Source of the DNA: Companilactobacillus kedongensis | Lineage (GTDB): Bacteria > Bacillota > Bacilli > Lactobacillales > Lactobacillaceae | Direction of reading: 5' to 3' | Length of the DNA stretch: 64,000 nt | Assembly: GCF_003946625.1 (NCBI RefSeq) | Contig: NZ_RHOR01000001.1 | Span: 248,001 to 312,000, forward strand | Shown: positions 52,852 through 61,585 of the stretch, one piece after another | How the letters are laid out: each line of letters begins with the position of its first letter | How positions within the stretch are numbered: position 1 is the stretch's first letter | Notes under the pieces: model-generated | Seen by the model: only the letters and a program-made list of their open reading frames with translations | Databases searched by the model: none | What the model was told of the DNA's origin: nothing | Program-made: the position numbers and the translations under genes

Positions 52852-53355
52852 TTGGAACCAATTAACTTAACTGATGAAACAATAGCCAAAATTGTAAATG
52901 GATTAATTAGTGGGGATAAAAAAATAAAAAAATTAACCTCACAAAAGAAATTACGAAATGTTAAGGAATTACTTTCTAAATACCCATTACTTGAAAATCA
53001 TTTAGATGTTGATCTGCCAAAAATCGAAAGTGAAACACCATTATCAAAAAATCAGTTAAGTTTATATTCATTACTCGGTTATAGGGCTAGATCTAAGGAG
53101 CTTATGGAGTTTGTTAATATAATTCTAAAACGATATAAGGACATTTGCTCTCAAGGGGATGATAAGCAACGTAGGAAATACGATATTATCTATAATTTAT
53201 ATTTGTCAGATAACAGAATGACTTATATACAGTTAGCTAATAAGCATAATTTAGATCCAAGTACGGTTCATAAGTATGAGAAATCGGCTATTAATGATAT
53301 TGCTGTAATGATTTTCGGAGCAGATTCTTTAAATGATATTTCTATTCGGCCATAA
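52852..53355 (+). CDS. ArpU-family late transcriptional regulator
   Basis: This 167-residue protein has a C-terminal sigma-70 region 4-like HTH (MTYIQLANKHNLDPSTVHKYEKSAINDIAVMIFG), as in ArpU proteins that switch on phage late genes. The start is TTG 52852, with GAAGGAA upstream. It is the last gene before the packaging module, as expected for a late activator. Confidence 0.82.
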   Translation: MEPINLTDETIAKIVNGLISGDKKIKKLTSQKKLRNVKELLSKYPLLENHLDVDLPKIESETPLSKNQLSLYSLLGYRARSKELMEFVNIILKRYKDICSQGDDKQRRKYDIIYNLYLSDNRMTYIQLANKHNLDPSTVHKYEKSAINDIAVMIFGADSLNDISIRP

Positions 53356-53464
53356 ATCTGCCAAAAACCTGCCATAACATTCCATGTTCAAAGTATTACT
53401 ATGATAGTGTAGAAATTTTCAAAAGAGAAACTTCTATAGATAAATCTTCCTCTTTAGGATTTTG

Positions 53465-53492
53465 AGATGAGTGATTAAGGCTCATCTTTTTT
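53465..53492 (+). terminator. Terminator after the ArpU-like gene
   Basis: AGATGAG and CTCATCT pair around a 9-nt loop, followed by TTTTTTG. Confidence 0.85.
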
Positions 53493-53550
53493 GCATTTAT
53501 AATAGAATCTTTATACAATTTTGAATTCAACTTTCAAAGTTGTAGCAATT

Positions 53551-53580
53551 AGATCACATATTATATGTGGTCTTTTTATT
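53551..53580 (+). terminator. Second hairpin before the late operon
   Basis: AGATCACATA and TATGTGGTCT pair with one wobble and are followed by TTTTTATT. The late-gene promoter would have to lie between 53493 and here or read through it. Confidence 0.7.
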
Positions 53581-53591
53581 TTGGAGGTTTA

Positions 53592-53876
53592 ATGATGAAA
53601 CAAAATAATAAAGTAATACTTCATATTACTGAGAGTGGTGCTAAAGAACAACGAACATTCAATGTAACAGTTGGTAATGACGTTAGTCTAAATGAATTAG
53701 AGATGGGGATAACTAATGTTATGTATCGTTTGATTATTAAGTATATGGAAGGTATTGGTTTAAAGGAGAACAGAGATAACTTCAATAGGATTAGTGATCA
53801 GTATGGTGATGCAGTCAAGGTACACACTGGTGTTATCTATGACTTAGAACATCCCGATGAATGGGGTGATGACTAA
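53592..53876 (+). CDS. Uncharacterised phage protein
   Basis: This 94-residue protein (two adjacent ATG codons at 53592 and 53595, GGAGG upstream) has a beta-rich N-terminus (KVILHITESGAKEQRTFNVTVG) and a helical middle. I recognise no family. It overlaps the next gene by one base and opens the packaging operon. Confidence 0.7.
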   Translation: MMKQNNKVILHITESGAKEQRTFNVTVGNDVSLNELEMGITNVMYRLIIKYMEGIGLKENRDNFNRISDQYGDAVKVHTGVIYDLEHPDEWGDD

Positions 53877-54115
53877 TGGCAGATAGAGTAGTTATTATGT
53901 CTGAAGATGAATATGATATGGCAATGCAAGGACTTGATGGCATACCTTTCACAACCGACAGGGATGAGGCAAGTGATGGTAAGTTCATTAGATCTACCAT
54001 CACGGTTAGTAAGTCAGCATTAGAGAATGCATTGAGAGTAAGAGAATATAAGCATGTCAGTCCAGCAGATGGTTCTCGAATCAATTGGGATGCTAACATT
54101 GTTTGGACAGACTGA
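53876..54115 (+). CDS. Small uncharacterised phage protein
   Basis: The 79-residue protein (MADRVVIMSEDEYDMAMQGLDG...) has no recognised family. Its start overlaps the previous stop (TAATG), and its end overlaps the HNH gene by 26 nt. Confidence 0.65.
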   Translation: MADRVVIMSEDEYDMAMQGLDGIPFTTDRDEASDGKFIRSTITVSKSALENALRVREYKHVSPADGSRINWDANIVWTD

Positions 54116-54443
54116 TAAGTATGTAAGGTTCTACCACACTAAGGCATGGCACGATGCAAGACAGGAGACACTCGTGCGTCAACATTACTTGTGTCAAGAT
54201 TGTTTACGTGAAGGCAAGACAACAGTAGCTAATACAGTCCACCATATCATTCCTTTAAGAGATGACTGGTCAAAAAGACTCGATCAGAATAATTTAGAAG
54301 TAATATGTTTGGAGCATCATAATCAAGAACATCCTGAAAAAGCATCAAGTAATAAGAAATACTATAAAAGAGAAAAACAAATAAAAAAGAGAAATGACAT
54401 TTTTAAATTTTCTTCAAACAAAGATGATGAAAAAATATTTTGA
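54090..54443 (+). CDS. Phage HNH endonuclease
   Basis: The protein has a zinc motif and HNH core: CQDCLREGK, then VHHIIPLRDDW, NLEVICLEHHNQEH. HNH enzymes beside terS help TerL cut at cos sites in cos-type phages. The most likely start is ATG 54090 (117 residues), with earlier in-frame starts inside the neighbour. A candidate cos signal follows the stop. Confidence 0.92.
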   Translation: MLTLFGQTDKYVRFYHTKAWHDARQETLVRQHYLCQDCLREGKTTVANTVHHIIPLRDDWSKRLDQNNLEVICLEHHNQEHPEKASSNKKYYKREKQIKKRNDIFKFSSNKDDEKIF

Positions 54444-54444
54444 T

Positions 54445-54475
54445 AGCCCCCCTGGGTTGAAAATTTTTTTGATTC
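54445..54475. other. Candidate cos packaging site region
   Basis: Immediately after the HNH stop is AGCCCCCCTGGGTTG followed by AAAATTTTTTTG, a GC-rich/AT-rich junction typical of the region between HNH and terS in cos-type siphoviruses. The site of cutting cannot be determined here. Confidence 0.4.
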
Positions 54476-54548
54476 ATTTTGAAACAACGGTGTAGTCCCT
54501 TTTTTACGATAAATTCGTTTTTCAACAAAAAAATAACACACGTGCAAG

Positions 54549-54588
54549 GCCGTTGAATGCTATTAATGATAGTAATTAACGGCTTTTT
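54549..54588 (+). terminator. Hairpin upstream of terS
   Basis: GCCGTT and AACGGC enclose a partly paired loop (inner CTAT/ATAG), followed by TTTTTG. Confidence 0.65.
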
Positions 54589-54612
54589 GTGTGAGTGGGA
54601 AAGGAGAATATT

Positions 54613-55068
54613 ATGCCACAGAATGCAAAAAGTGCATTGATTCATATTTATGAGGGCAACCCCAATAATAAATCAAAAAAAGAACTGTATAAGAGAAAGA
54701 ATAATGAAGAAAAACTATCATTACCAAATGATGATTTAAATCCACCGACTTGGTTAACTGCAACAGGTGCAAAAGAATTCAATAGAATAGTTTCAATGAT
54801 GGAACCCACTAAATTACTAACAAATGGGGATGTAAATACATTGGCTTTATATTGTGATACATTGGCTGATTATCGTTCATATTCACGAAAAATTAAGCAA
54901 AAAGGCGTAATGATGAAAGGACGAGTCAATCCGTTCATTCGTGAAAAAAGAAATGCTGCTCAGTTATTAGATAAACTAGCAAATGAACTTGGATTAACAC
55001 CGGGATCGCGTGCTTCTTTAGCAATCAATATGGATAGTGGTGAGGATGAAGATGAAGACTTTGAATAA
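54613..55068 (+). CDS. Terminase small subunit (P27 family)
   Basis: This 151-residue protein (start 54613, AAGGAGAA upstream) fits the P27-type TerS pattern: PPTWLTATGAKEFNRIVSMM, LTNGDVNTLALYCDTLADYR, VNPFIREKRNAAQLLDKLANELGLTPGSRASL, and an acidic tail. TerS recognises phage DNA and regulates TerL. It overlaps terL by 17 nt. Confidence 0.93.
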   Translation: MPQNAKSALIHIYEGNPNNKSKKELYKRKNNEEKLSLPNDDLNPPTWLTATGAKEFNRIVSMMEPTKLLTNGDVNTLALYCDTLADYRSYSRKIKQKGVMMKGRVNPFIREKRNAAQLLDKLANELGLTPGSRASLAINMDSGEDEDEDFE

Positions 55069-56821
55069 TATTCTAGATTACTCATATACACAGCTAACCA
55101 ATTGGTGGGAAGAATATCGTGAACAAAGAAAAGGTTGGGCTTATTTAAAGGATCCTAGTCCCATATTGTTAACTAATTATTATGCAAATATGGTTGTTGA
55201 AGGTGATATTCCCGCAAGTAAAGAAATCATTGCTGCCTGTGAACGACATTTAAAGGATTTAGAGAGACAAGGGACAGATGATTTCCCATGGGTATTTGAT
55301 GAAGAAAAAGCCTGGAGACCAATAAGATTTATTGAATCAAAATGTAAACCGTCTAAGGGTGATTTCAAACAATTGGTACTTCAACCATGGCAACATTTTG
55401 TGGTTGGCTCTTTGTTCGGTTGGGTTCATAGAGATACAGGTTATCGTAGATTTCGTGAAGGCATTGTATTTGTCGGTCGTAAAAATGGTAAAACTACTCT
55501 TGAATCAGGATTGGCAGATTATATGGCCGGATTTGATGGTGAACGTGGTGCTAATGTTTACTTTCTTGCAAATGCCCAAAGCCAGGCACATAAATTGTTT
55601 GATGAGTCTAAAGCAATGATTGAGGCATCACCTTTTTTAACCAAAAGGTTTGTTGCTAATCGTAATGAAATTCGTTTTCCAAAACATAAATGTACGATTG
55701 TCCCAATGTCAGCCGAAAAAAATAATAAAGATGGTGAGAATTTACATTTTGCTGTTTTTGATGAAATTCATGAATATAAAGATTACACACTAATAAACGT
55801 TATGAAACGATCACGTGGTACACGTAAACAGCCATTAATTATGTACATTTCAACAGCGGGGACTGTTTTAGATGGTCCTTTGATGGATTTTGTCGATAAT
55901 GGTCAGGATTGTTTAAAGAATTATGATGATCACATTGATGAGAGAACGTTCTATTATTTAGCAAAACTAGATGATGCTAAAGAATCTAATGATCCAGAGA
56001 TGTGGGTTAAGGCCAACCCTAATATCTGTCTAATGGAAATGGTTGATATGGTTACTGACTATAAAAAGGATCGTAAGAATCCATCTGAATTAGCCGATTG
56101 GGTTACTAAACAATTTAATATCTTTAGTGAAACGGATGAACTTAGTTTTGTAACAACAGATACAATTATGAAAAACAATAAAATTCTTAATCTTAAATTG
56201 TTAGAAGGAAGAGAATGTACAGGTGGATATGATCTCTCTGAAACAGAGGATTTTACTGCTGCCTGTTTAGAATTTCCTCTGGATGATGGAAGTATTTTTG
56301 TTCTTGAAAAGAGTTTTATTCCTAAGTCCAGATATTTAAGAGATAAGAATCCAGAACGTATTAAGATATGGGAAAAGGCCGGTGATATAGAAATCATACC
56401 CGGTGATTATGTGAAGTATGAATATGTTTTAAATTGGTTTATTGAAATGAGTAAGAAATATCAGATAACAAAAATTATGTATGATCGGGCTAAGGCATTA
56501 TTTCTTAATAAGGCCCTTACAGATTATGGATTTACTACAGAAGAAGTTAGACAAGGATTTATGACACTTGGTGGACCGATGCAAAATATTAAAGAGTTGT
56601 TATTAAGTGGAAAAGTAATATATAACCAGTCACGTTTATTTAGATGGTATTTGAATAATATCAAGCTTATTAAGGATCGTAATGATAACTGGATGCCACA
56701 GAAGCAAACCATGTCACGTAAAATTGATGGTTTTGCGGCTTTACTTGATGCTCATGTTGATGTTGTTGACAAATTGATAAGCAAACAAGGTAGTGATATT
56801 AAATTCTTGTCATTTGATTAA
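55052..56821 (+). CDS. Terminase large subunit
   Basis: This 589-residue protein has an ATPase domain with Walker A FVGRKNGKTTLESG and Walker B HFAVFDEIHEY, a coupling motif LIMYISTAGT, and a C-terminal nuclease with acidic metal ligands starting at GGYDLSETEDFTA. It pumps DNA into the prohead. The start at 55052 is chosen for spacing from GGTGAGG; ATG 55046 and GTG 55037 lie in the same frame. Confidence 0.95.
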   Translation: MKTLNNILDYSYTQLTNWWEEYREQRKGWAYLKDPSPILLTNYYANMVVEGDIPASKEIIAACERHLKDLERQGTDDFPWVFDEEKAWRPIRFIESKCKPSKGDFKQLVLQPWQHFVVGSLFGWVHRDTGYRRFREGIVFVGRKNGKTTLESGLADYMAGFDGERGANVYFLANAQSQAHKLFDESKAMIEASPFLTKRFVANRNEIRFPKHKCTIVPMSAEKNNKDGENLHFAVFDEIHEYKDYTLINVMKRSRGTRKQPLIMYISTAGTVLDGPLMDFVDNGQDCLKNYDDHIDERTFYYLAKLDDAKESNDPEMWVKANPNICLMEMVDMVTDYKKDRKNPSELADWVTKQFNIFSETDELSFVTTDTIMKNNKILNLKLLEGRECTGGYDLSETEDFTAACLEFPLDDGSIFVLEKSFIPKSRYLRDKNPERIKIWEKAGDIEIIPGDYVKYEYVLNWFIEMSKKYQITKIMYDRAKALFLNKALTDYGFTTEEVRQGFMTLGGPMQNIKELLLSGKVIYNQSRLFRWYLNNIKLIKDRNDNWMPQKQTMSRKIDGFAALLDAHVDVVDKLISKQGSDIKFLSFD

Positions 56822-56847
56822 TTTCAATTAGTAAAGGAGGTGATTGA

Positions 56848-58104
56848 ATGGGCCTAATGAGTAGGTTCAAGCAACTATTTGGTTTTAGTTCGAGTAAAAA
56901 ATCATGGTCTGGAAAGTCATTTAACTTTTCAGATTGGTTTGGTAAAAGTTTCAACGGTTCAAAACAACATGTTTTAGAAAATAACGAAACTATTTTTAGC
57001 GTTATTACTAGATTGTCAAATACATTGGCATCTTTACCCGTTAAAGAATTAAAAAACAGACAAGATGTTAATGATGACGTAAGTAATCTTATTAAACATA
57101 GGCCAAATGAAAACATGACTGCATACGACTTTATTAATAGGCTTGAAACCGATAGAAATACTTATGGCAATGGCTATGCAGTTATTGAAAGAGACATTTA
57201 TAATCTTCCACAAAGTTTAATACCTATTAATCCACAAGATGTAGAACCAGTAATTAATAGGGATGATAATTCACTTTGGTATCATGTGACATCTGCATTA
57301 TTTAATATTGATACTTATGTTTTTAATCAAGATATTATCCATGTTAAACATATAACTGGAGCCTCAAGATATTCTGGTATTTCACCATTAGATGTATTAA
57401 AAGGAGCATTAGATTTTGACAATGCTGTTAAAGAGTTTTCACTTGGGGAAATGAGTCGAAAAGACAGTTTTATATTGAAATATGACTCGAATGTTTCAAG
57501 TGAAAAACAAGAAAAAATTATTGATATGTTCAAAAAATATTATGAATCAAATTCAGGCGTTCTGTTTCGGGAACCAGGTGTTGATATAACATCTATTGAT
57601 CGTAATTTTGTATCTGCTGATCTTAAAAATGAAGATGATATTACGGATAAACGTATTGCCAACGCTTTTAATGTTCCACTTCAGTTTTTAAATGCAAGTA
57701 CTGGTGGAACATTTAGTTCAAACGAACAATTAATGACGCAATTTGTTCAAATGACATTGACCCCAATTGTTAGACAGTATGAGCAAGAATTTGAGAAGAA
57801 ACTTTTAATAAACAAAGATTTACTTAATGGAAGTTATTTTAAATTCAACATGAATTCATTATTGCGTGGTGATATGCAATCAAGAGCTAACTTTTATCAA
57901 ATTATGCGTCGTAATGGTATTTATACAACAAACGACATCTTAGATTTGGAAGATTTACCAGAATCTCAAGATAAGTTTGCTGATAAATTATTTGTTTCAG
58001 GTGATCTTTATCCAATTGATATGGATCCGACTCAACGAAAGGGGGTGACAAAGAATGCCACAGAAGACACCAAAGAAGTTTTGGGAAATGAACCAGACAA
58101 GTAA
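56848..58104 (+). CDS. HK97-type portal protein
   Basis: The 418-residue protein has the phage portal layout: NETIFSVITRLSNTLASLPV, YGNGYAVIERDIYNLPQSLIPINPQDVEP, DIIHVKHITGASRYSGISPLDVLKGAL, and IANAFNVPLQFLNAS. Twelve copies form the DNA entry channel. AAGGAGGTGATTG precedes the ATG. It overlaps the protease gene by 50 nt. Confidence 0.95.
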   Translation: MGLMSRFKQLFGFSSSKKSWSGKSFNFSDWFGKSFNGSKQHVLENNETIFSVITRLSNTLASLPVKELKNRQDVNDDVSNLIKHRPNENMTAYDFINRLETDRNTYGNGYAVIERDIYNLPQSLIPINPQDVEPVINRDDNSLWYHVTSALFNIDTYVFNQDIIHVKHITGASRYSGISPLDVLKGALDFDNAVKEFSLGEMSRKDSFILKYDSNVSSEKQEKIIDMFKKYYESNSGVLFREPGVDITSIDRNFVSADLKNEDDITDKRIANAFNVPLQFLNASTGGTFSSNEQLMTQFVQMTLTPIVRQYEQEFEKKLLINKDLLNGSYFKFNMNSLLRGDMQSRANFYQIMRRNGIYTTNDILDLEDLPESQDKFADKLFVSGDLYPIDMDPTQRKGVTKNATEDTKEVLGNEPDK

Positions 58105-58792
58105 TGACAGTGCTGATATAAATATTGATGGTGAGATTGTCAGTTATAAATGGGATGATTCTGATACCACAGGAGCATCATTTAGAGATGATCTAAAGGA
58201 GCTTGGTGATGTTAAGACTATTAATCTTCACATCAATTCACCAGGTGGCTCTGTATTTGAGGGAATTTCAATTTATAATCAATTAAAACAGAATAAAGCT
58301 AACGTTAACGTGTACGTTGATGGGTTAGCTGCATCAATTGCAAGTGTCATTGCTATGAGTGGTGACACTATTTTTATGCCTCAAAATTCAATGTTAATGA
58401 TTCATAATCCTTGGACAATGTGCATGGGAAATGCTAAAGAACTTAGAAAACAAGCAGATGATCTTGATCGAGTTGGTGAGCAATCAGTTAAAACTTATCT
58501 TTCAAAGTCAGATGGAAAAATTAGTGAAGATGAATTACGTACGTTGATGGATGATGAAACATGGTTGTCCGCTGATGAAGCAGTTGATTATGGATTAGCA
58601 GATGAAGTTCTTGAAGCAAATCAAGCGGTAGCTTGTATTGTCCCTGACAAATTCAAGAGCATGTTTCAACATTTGCCATCTCAAATTTCTCAAGAAAAAA
58701 AAGATACTATTTCCGATGAACGATTAAAAATGATTGAAAAAGCCAAATTTCAAAATAAAAAAATAAAAGAAACATTAGGAGGACTAGTTTAA
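58055..58792 (+). CDS. ClpP-like prohead protease
   Basis: The 245-residue protein is an S14 serine protease: INSPGGSVFEGISIYNQL, catalytic Ser in GLAASIASVIAMSGD, His in MLMIHNPW and a C-terminal Asp region. It cleaves capsid-protein delta domains during head maturation. GGGGGTG precedes the start inside the portal gene. It overlaps the capsid gene by one base. Confidence 0.94.
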   Translation: MPQKTPKKFWEMNQTSNDSADINIDGEIVSYKWDDSDTTGASFRDDLKELGDVKTINLHINSPGGSVFEGISIYNQLKQNKANVNVYVDGLAASIASVIAMSGDTIFMPQNSMLMIHNPWTMCMGNAKELRKQADDLDRVGEQSVKTYLSKSDGKISEDELRTLMDDETWLSADEAVDYGLADEVLEANQAVACIVPDKFKSMFQHLPSQISQEKKDTISDERLKMIEKAKFQNKKIKETLGGLV

Positions 58793-59934
58793 TGCCAGTT
58801 ACTTTATATCAAATGAAAGATAATCTTTCACAAGTAGGAAAAGAATTACAACAAGTTAATGATGAAATTTCAACGAAGGCAGGAAATCCATCTTTTCCAG
58901 ATACAAGTTTAGATGAACTTAGTGAAAAGGCAGATGGCCTAGAAAAACGTTATAACTTGTTAAAGAATCAAATTGATAAAAAAGAAAAAATTGAATTAAG
59001 TAAAAGCAAAGATTTCAAAGAAGCTTCAGATCCAAAGAAAAAGAAGACTCATGCTTATGCACAATTAATCCGTTCCGTTATGCACAATGAAGCCCCATCA
59101 GAAGAAATCTTCCAAGTTCTTGGGGATGATAATTCTGAACAAACAGGAGGACAATCATTTTTACCTGTTACAGTCTCTAATCAAATTATTACAGAACCAT
59201 TAGATGATAATCCATTAAGACAAGATGAAACTGTTTCAGCAATCACAAATTTAATTCTGCCTCGTGTACGATTCAAAATTGATGATGATGGATTCGTAAA
59301 GGATCAAGAAGTTGCTAAGGAATTAGCATTAAAAGGTGATTCAGTTACATTTGGAAGAAATAAGACAAAAATTAAGGCTGCAATTACAGAAGCAATTCTT
59401 TTAGGAACTGATACAGGATTAGTTTCATATACTAATGCTGCATTGCAATCTGGACTAGCAGTTAAAGAGAAGCGCGTTGCCTTTTCTAAAACACCAAATC
59501 CTGGTGAAGAACATATGAGCTTCTACTCAACCGAAAATAACATTAAATCAGTTGATGGTAAGGATTTATTTGATGCAATTACTAGTGCTGTTGCTGATAT
59601 TGCTGATGGATTCCAAAATGGAGTAAAGATATATATGACACGTCCTAACTACTTGGGAATGATTAAAGAATTATCAAATAGTAGCAGTGATCTATTTGGA
59701 AAGAAACCTGAAGAGATTCTTGGATATCCGGTTAGATTTAGTGAACTTGCAACTAAACCAGTAGTTGGTAATTTCTCATATGCCCAATTGAATTACGAAA
59801 TTTCTCAAACATTATATGAACAATGGAAGGATTACGAAAAAGGTATTAACTATTTCCAACTTACAGCATGGTTTGATCATCAAATTCTATTGTCATCAGC
59901 ATTCCGTTTGGCTAATGTGACAGCGGGAAAATAA
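58792..59934 (+). CDS. Major capsid protein (HK97 fold)
   Basis: This 380-residue protein has an N-terminal coiled-coil scaffold region (residues 1-100, rich in Lys/Glu), then the HK97 fold (GGQSFLPVTVSNQIITEPLDDNPLRQDETVSAI, KIYMTRPNYLGMIKELSN, ILGYPVRFSELATKPVVGNFSYAQLNYE). The protease probably removes the scaffold. The last codons before the stop form the slippery site of a -1 frameshift signal, so a longer form is also expected. Confidence 0.95.
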   Translation: MPVTLYQMKDNLSQVGKELQQVNDEISTKAGNPSFPDTSLDELSEKADGLEKRYNLLKNQIDKKEKIELSKSKDFKEASDPKKKKTHAYAQLIRSVMHNEAPSEEIFQVLGDDNSEQTGGQSFLPVTVSNQIITEPLDDNPLRQDETVSAITNLILPRVRFKIDDDGFVKDQEVAKELALKGDSVTFGRNKTKIKAAITEAILLGTDTGLVSYTNAALQSGLAVKEKRVAFSKTPNPGEEHMSFYSTENNIKSVDGKDLFDAITSAVADIADGFQNGVKIYMTRPNYLGMIKELSNSSSDLFGKKPEEILGYPVRFSELATKPVVGNFSYAQLNYEISQTLYEQWKDYEKGINYFQLTAWFDHQILLSSAFRLANVTAGK

Positions 59935-60101
59935 ATACCCCATCAACAGATGGGGATGATACATTTGATCCCAATGGAGATATAAAACCAACATCATCTC
60001 AAACGGTGGCTGAAATTACATCTTGGTTAAAGTCACATAGTATTGATACTACTGGTAAGACAACCAAAGATGATTTATTAGGTTTAGTACCAACCGATTA
60101 A
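59925..60101 (+). other. Programmed -1 frameshift signal and 56-residue capsid extension
   Basis: The heptamer G GGA AAA (59925-59931) lies in the correct register directly before the 0-frame TAA. After a 6-nt spacer, CCCCATC (59938-59944) pairs perfectly with GATGGGG (59949-59955) around loop AACA. Reading in -1 gives 56 codons to a stop at 60099-60101, with no in-frame start codon. They encode a linker (NTPSTDGDDTFDPNGD) and a HeH/LEM-like fold (TVAEITSWLKSHSIDTTGKT, TKDDLLGLV). Phage A2 of L. casei makes two head proteins by a -1 shift at the same place. Confidence 0.88.
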
Positions 60102-60116
60102 TAGGAAGGTGATTGA

Positions 60117-60443
60117 ATGTCTGATAATGTGGACGAATTAATAAATAATCTAAGGCTTGACAATACAGATAATTCTGAAATTGAATTTTATCGTAATGTA
60201 GCAATTGATTTTATGGTTTCAGCAATTGGTGGTTCAGAGGATGATGAGTTTTATAAGGATAATAAGAGATTTGATTTAGCAGTTCAAATGCTAACTGATT
60301 ATTACTATAAAAATAAGTCTGCAACAACTTCAAATAAGGAAAAAGAAACTTATTACGGAGTGCAGACTTTTATTTTGCAATTGAAACCAGAATACCAGTT
60401 TTGGAAGGAGGCTCAAGACAATGGCAATAGCTCAAACGGGTGA
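60117..60443 (+). CDS. Head-tail connector protein (gp6-like)
   Basis: This 108-residue helical protein (VDELINNLRLDN, EFYRNVAIDFMVSAIGG, RFDLAVQMLTDYYYKN) matches head-tail connector proteins that dock on the portal after packaging. AGGAAGGTGATTG precedes the ATG. It is in the expected place after the capsid gene and overlaps the next gene by 23 nt. Confidence 0.85.
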   Translation: MSDNVDELINNLRLDNTDNSEIEFYRNVAIDFMVSAIGGSEDDEFYKDNKRFDLAVQMLTDYYYKNKSATTSNKEKETYYGVQTFILQLKPEYQFWKEAQDNGNSSNG

Positions 60444-60783
60444 TCTAAATGAAAGAATTCAGATCGTTTCAAAAGGGAAGTCATCAACTGATGAGTATGG
60501 GGATCCAATACCTGGAGAAAATAAGATAATTTATACAAAATTATTTGCTATGGAACGAACCCAAAAAGCTGATGAAATTGCTGGAAATCTTGAAGTTCTC
60601 AGAGATCAAGTACAGTTCATTATCCGTCATAGAAGACGAACGGAGCCTCTCATTACGTCTGACATGACCCTAATTCATCTAATTAAACCTCAAAATAAAG
60701 AATATAGAATAAAGACTGTAGATTACGATACACAGTATGGGGAATGGGATGTAATTATTTGTGAAAGGACTGGTCAAGTATGA
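60421..60783 (+). CDS. Head closure protein (Phage_H_T_join, SPP1 gp16-like)
   Basis: The 120-residue beta protein (DLNERIQIVSKGKSSTDEYGDPIPGE, FAMERTQKADEIAGNLEVLRDQVQFIIRHR, YRIKTVDYDTQYGEWDVIICE) is a typical head-tail joining/closure protein. It plugs the portal after packaging. AAGGAGGC precedes the ATG, and it overlaps the next gene by four bases. Confidence 0.9.
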   Translation: MAIAQTGDLNERIQIVSKGKSSTDEYGDPIPGENKIIYTKLFAMERTQKADEIAGNLEVLRDQVQFIIRHRRRTEPLITSDMTLIHLIKPQNKEYRIKTVDYDTQYGEWDVIICERTGQV

Positions 60784-61202
60784 GTTTTAATATTAGTGAT
60801 GATGTAACTTCAAAACTTTCATCATTAGGAAATAAGGGAAATACAATACGCAATAAATCTTTACGAGCTGGTAGGGATATTGTTGTAAATAATTTAGAGA
60901 ATAATACTCCCTACGAAAATTCATCAGATCGTTCTTGGAAAGGTCAACGTGAGATGGATAAAGTCAGTGGTCATAAGACTGTATTTAAGCATATGAAAGA
61001 TGACATTGTTTATTCTGGAGTCGATTCTCAGGGAGCCGTTAAAGTCGGATTCGGAAAAGATACATTTTGGAGAGTTCATTTTGTTGAATTAGGAACAATT
61101 CATCAAGCTGCCAATCCATTTATTGAATCAACCTTGAAAGATTCTGAATCAGAATATAAACAAGTAATTGAAGAAACAGCCAGAAATGAGTTGGGATTAT
61201 GA
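60780..61202 (+). CDS. HK97 gp10-family tail completion protein
   Basis: The 140-residue protein (RNKSLRAGRDIVVNNLENNTPYENSSDRSWKGQREMDKVSGHK, VHFVELGTIHQAANPFIESTLKD) follows the HK97 gp10 pattern: a Pro/Asp-rich loop, then VEFGT-like VELGT and PF-x-P-like NPFIES. It acts at the head-tail joint. The start and stop overlap its neighbours as ATGA. Confidence 0.9.
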   Translation: MSFNISDDVTSKLSSLGNKGNTIRNKSLRAGRDIVVNNLENNTPYENSSDRSWKGQREMDKVSGHKTVFKHMKDDIVYSGVDSQGAVKVGFGKDTFWRVHFVELGTIHQAANPFIESTLKDSESEYKQVIEETARNELGL

Positions 61203-61585
61203 TTCGAAATGCTGCTATACAGGTTGGAAATCTTATTAAAGATATGAAGATAGGATTTGATGACTCAAATTTATTTGTATTAAAGAAAATTCCTGAGGAA
61301 TTACTACAAAATAAATCATTCCCAATAATTAGAATTGATGGTTTACAGACAAGCCAGTTTCAGTATGTTAGCAATACTAAACGTTTTGAATTAGTTGGTT
61401 GTCAAATAAATGTTTGGGCAAAGACTAACAAAGAAATAGATAAATTTCATAATTTAATAGAAAAAAATTTAAGCACTCATTTGTTTGAGTGCTTTTTAGA
61501 TTCTCAAGATTCTGATGAAGACTATGACATTCAACGTCTTATTTTGAGGGTCAGAAAAAATCAAGATTTAAAGGAGATTATTTAA
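61199..61585 (+). CDS. Tail terminator protein (DUF3168/gp17-like)
   Basis: This 128-residue protein (IIRIDGLQTSQFQYVSNTKRFELVGCQINVWAKTNKEIDKFHNLIEKNL) fits the tail-terminator family that caps the growing tail tube. The position, between the gp10-like and tail-tube genes, supports this. The family call is by pattern and order. Confidence 0.8.
   Translation: MIRNAAIQVGNLIKDMKIGFDDSNLFVLKKIPEELLQNKSFPIIRIDGLQTSQFQYVSNTKRFELVGCQINVWAKTNKEIDKFHNLIEKNLSTHLFECFLDSQDSDEDYDIQRLILRVRKNQDLKEII

Noticed and set aside
59935-60116. HeH-like stretch after the capsid gene as a separate small gene
   Set aside because: There is no ATG, GTG or TTG with a ribosome site near its start, whereas the slippery site and hairpin place it in the -1 frame of the capsid gene.
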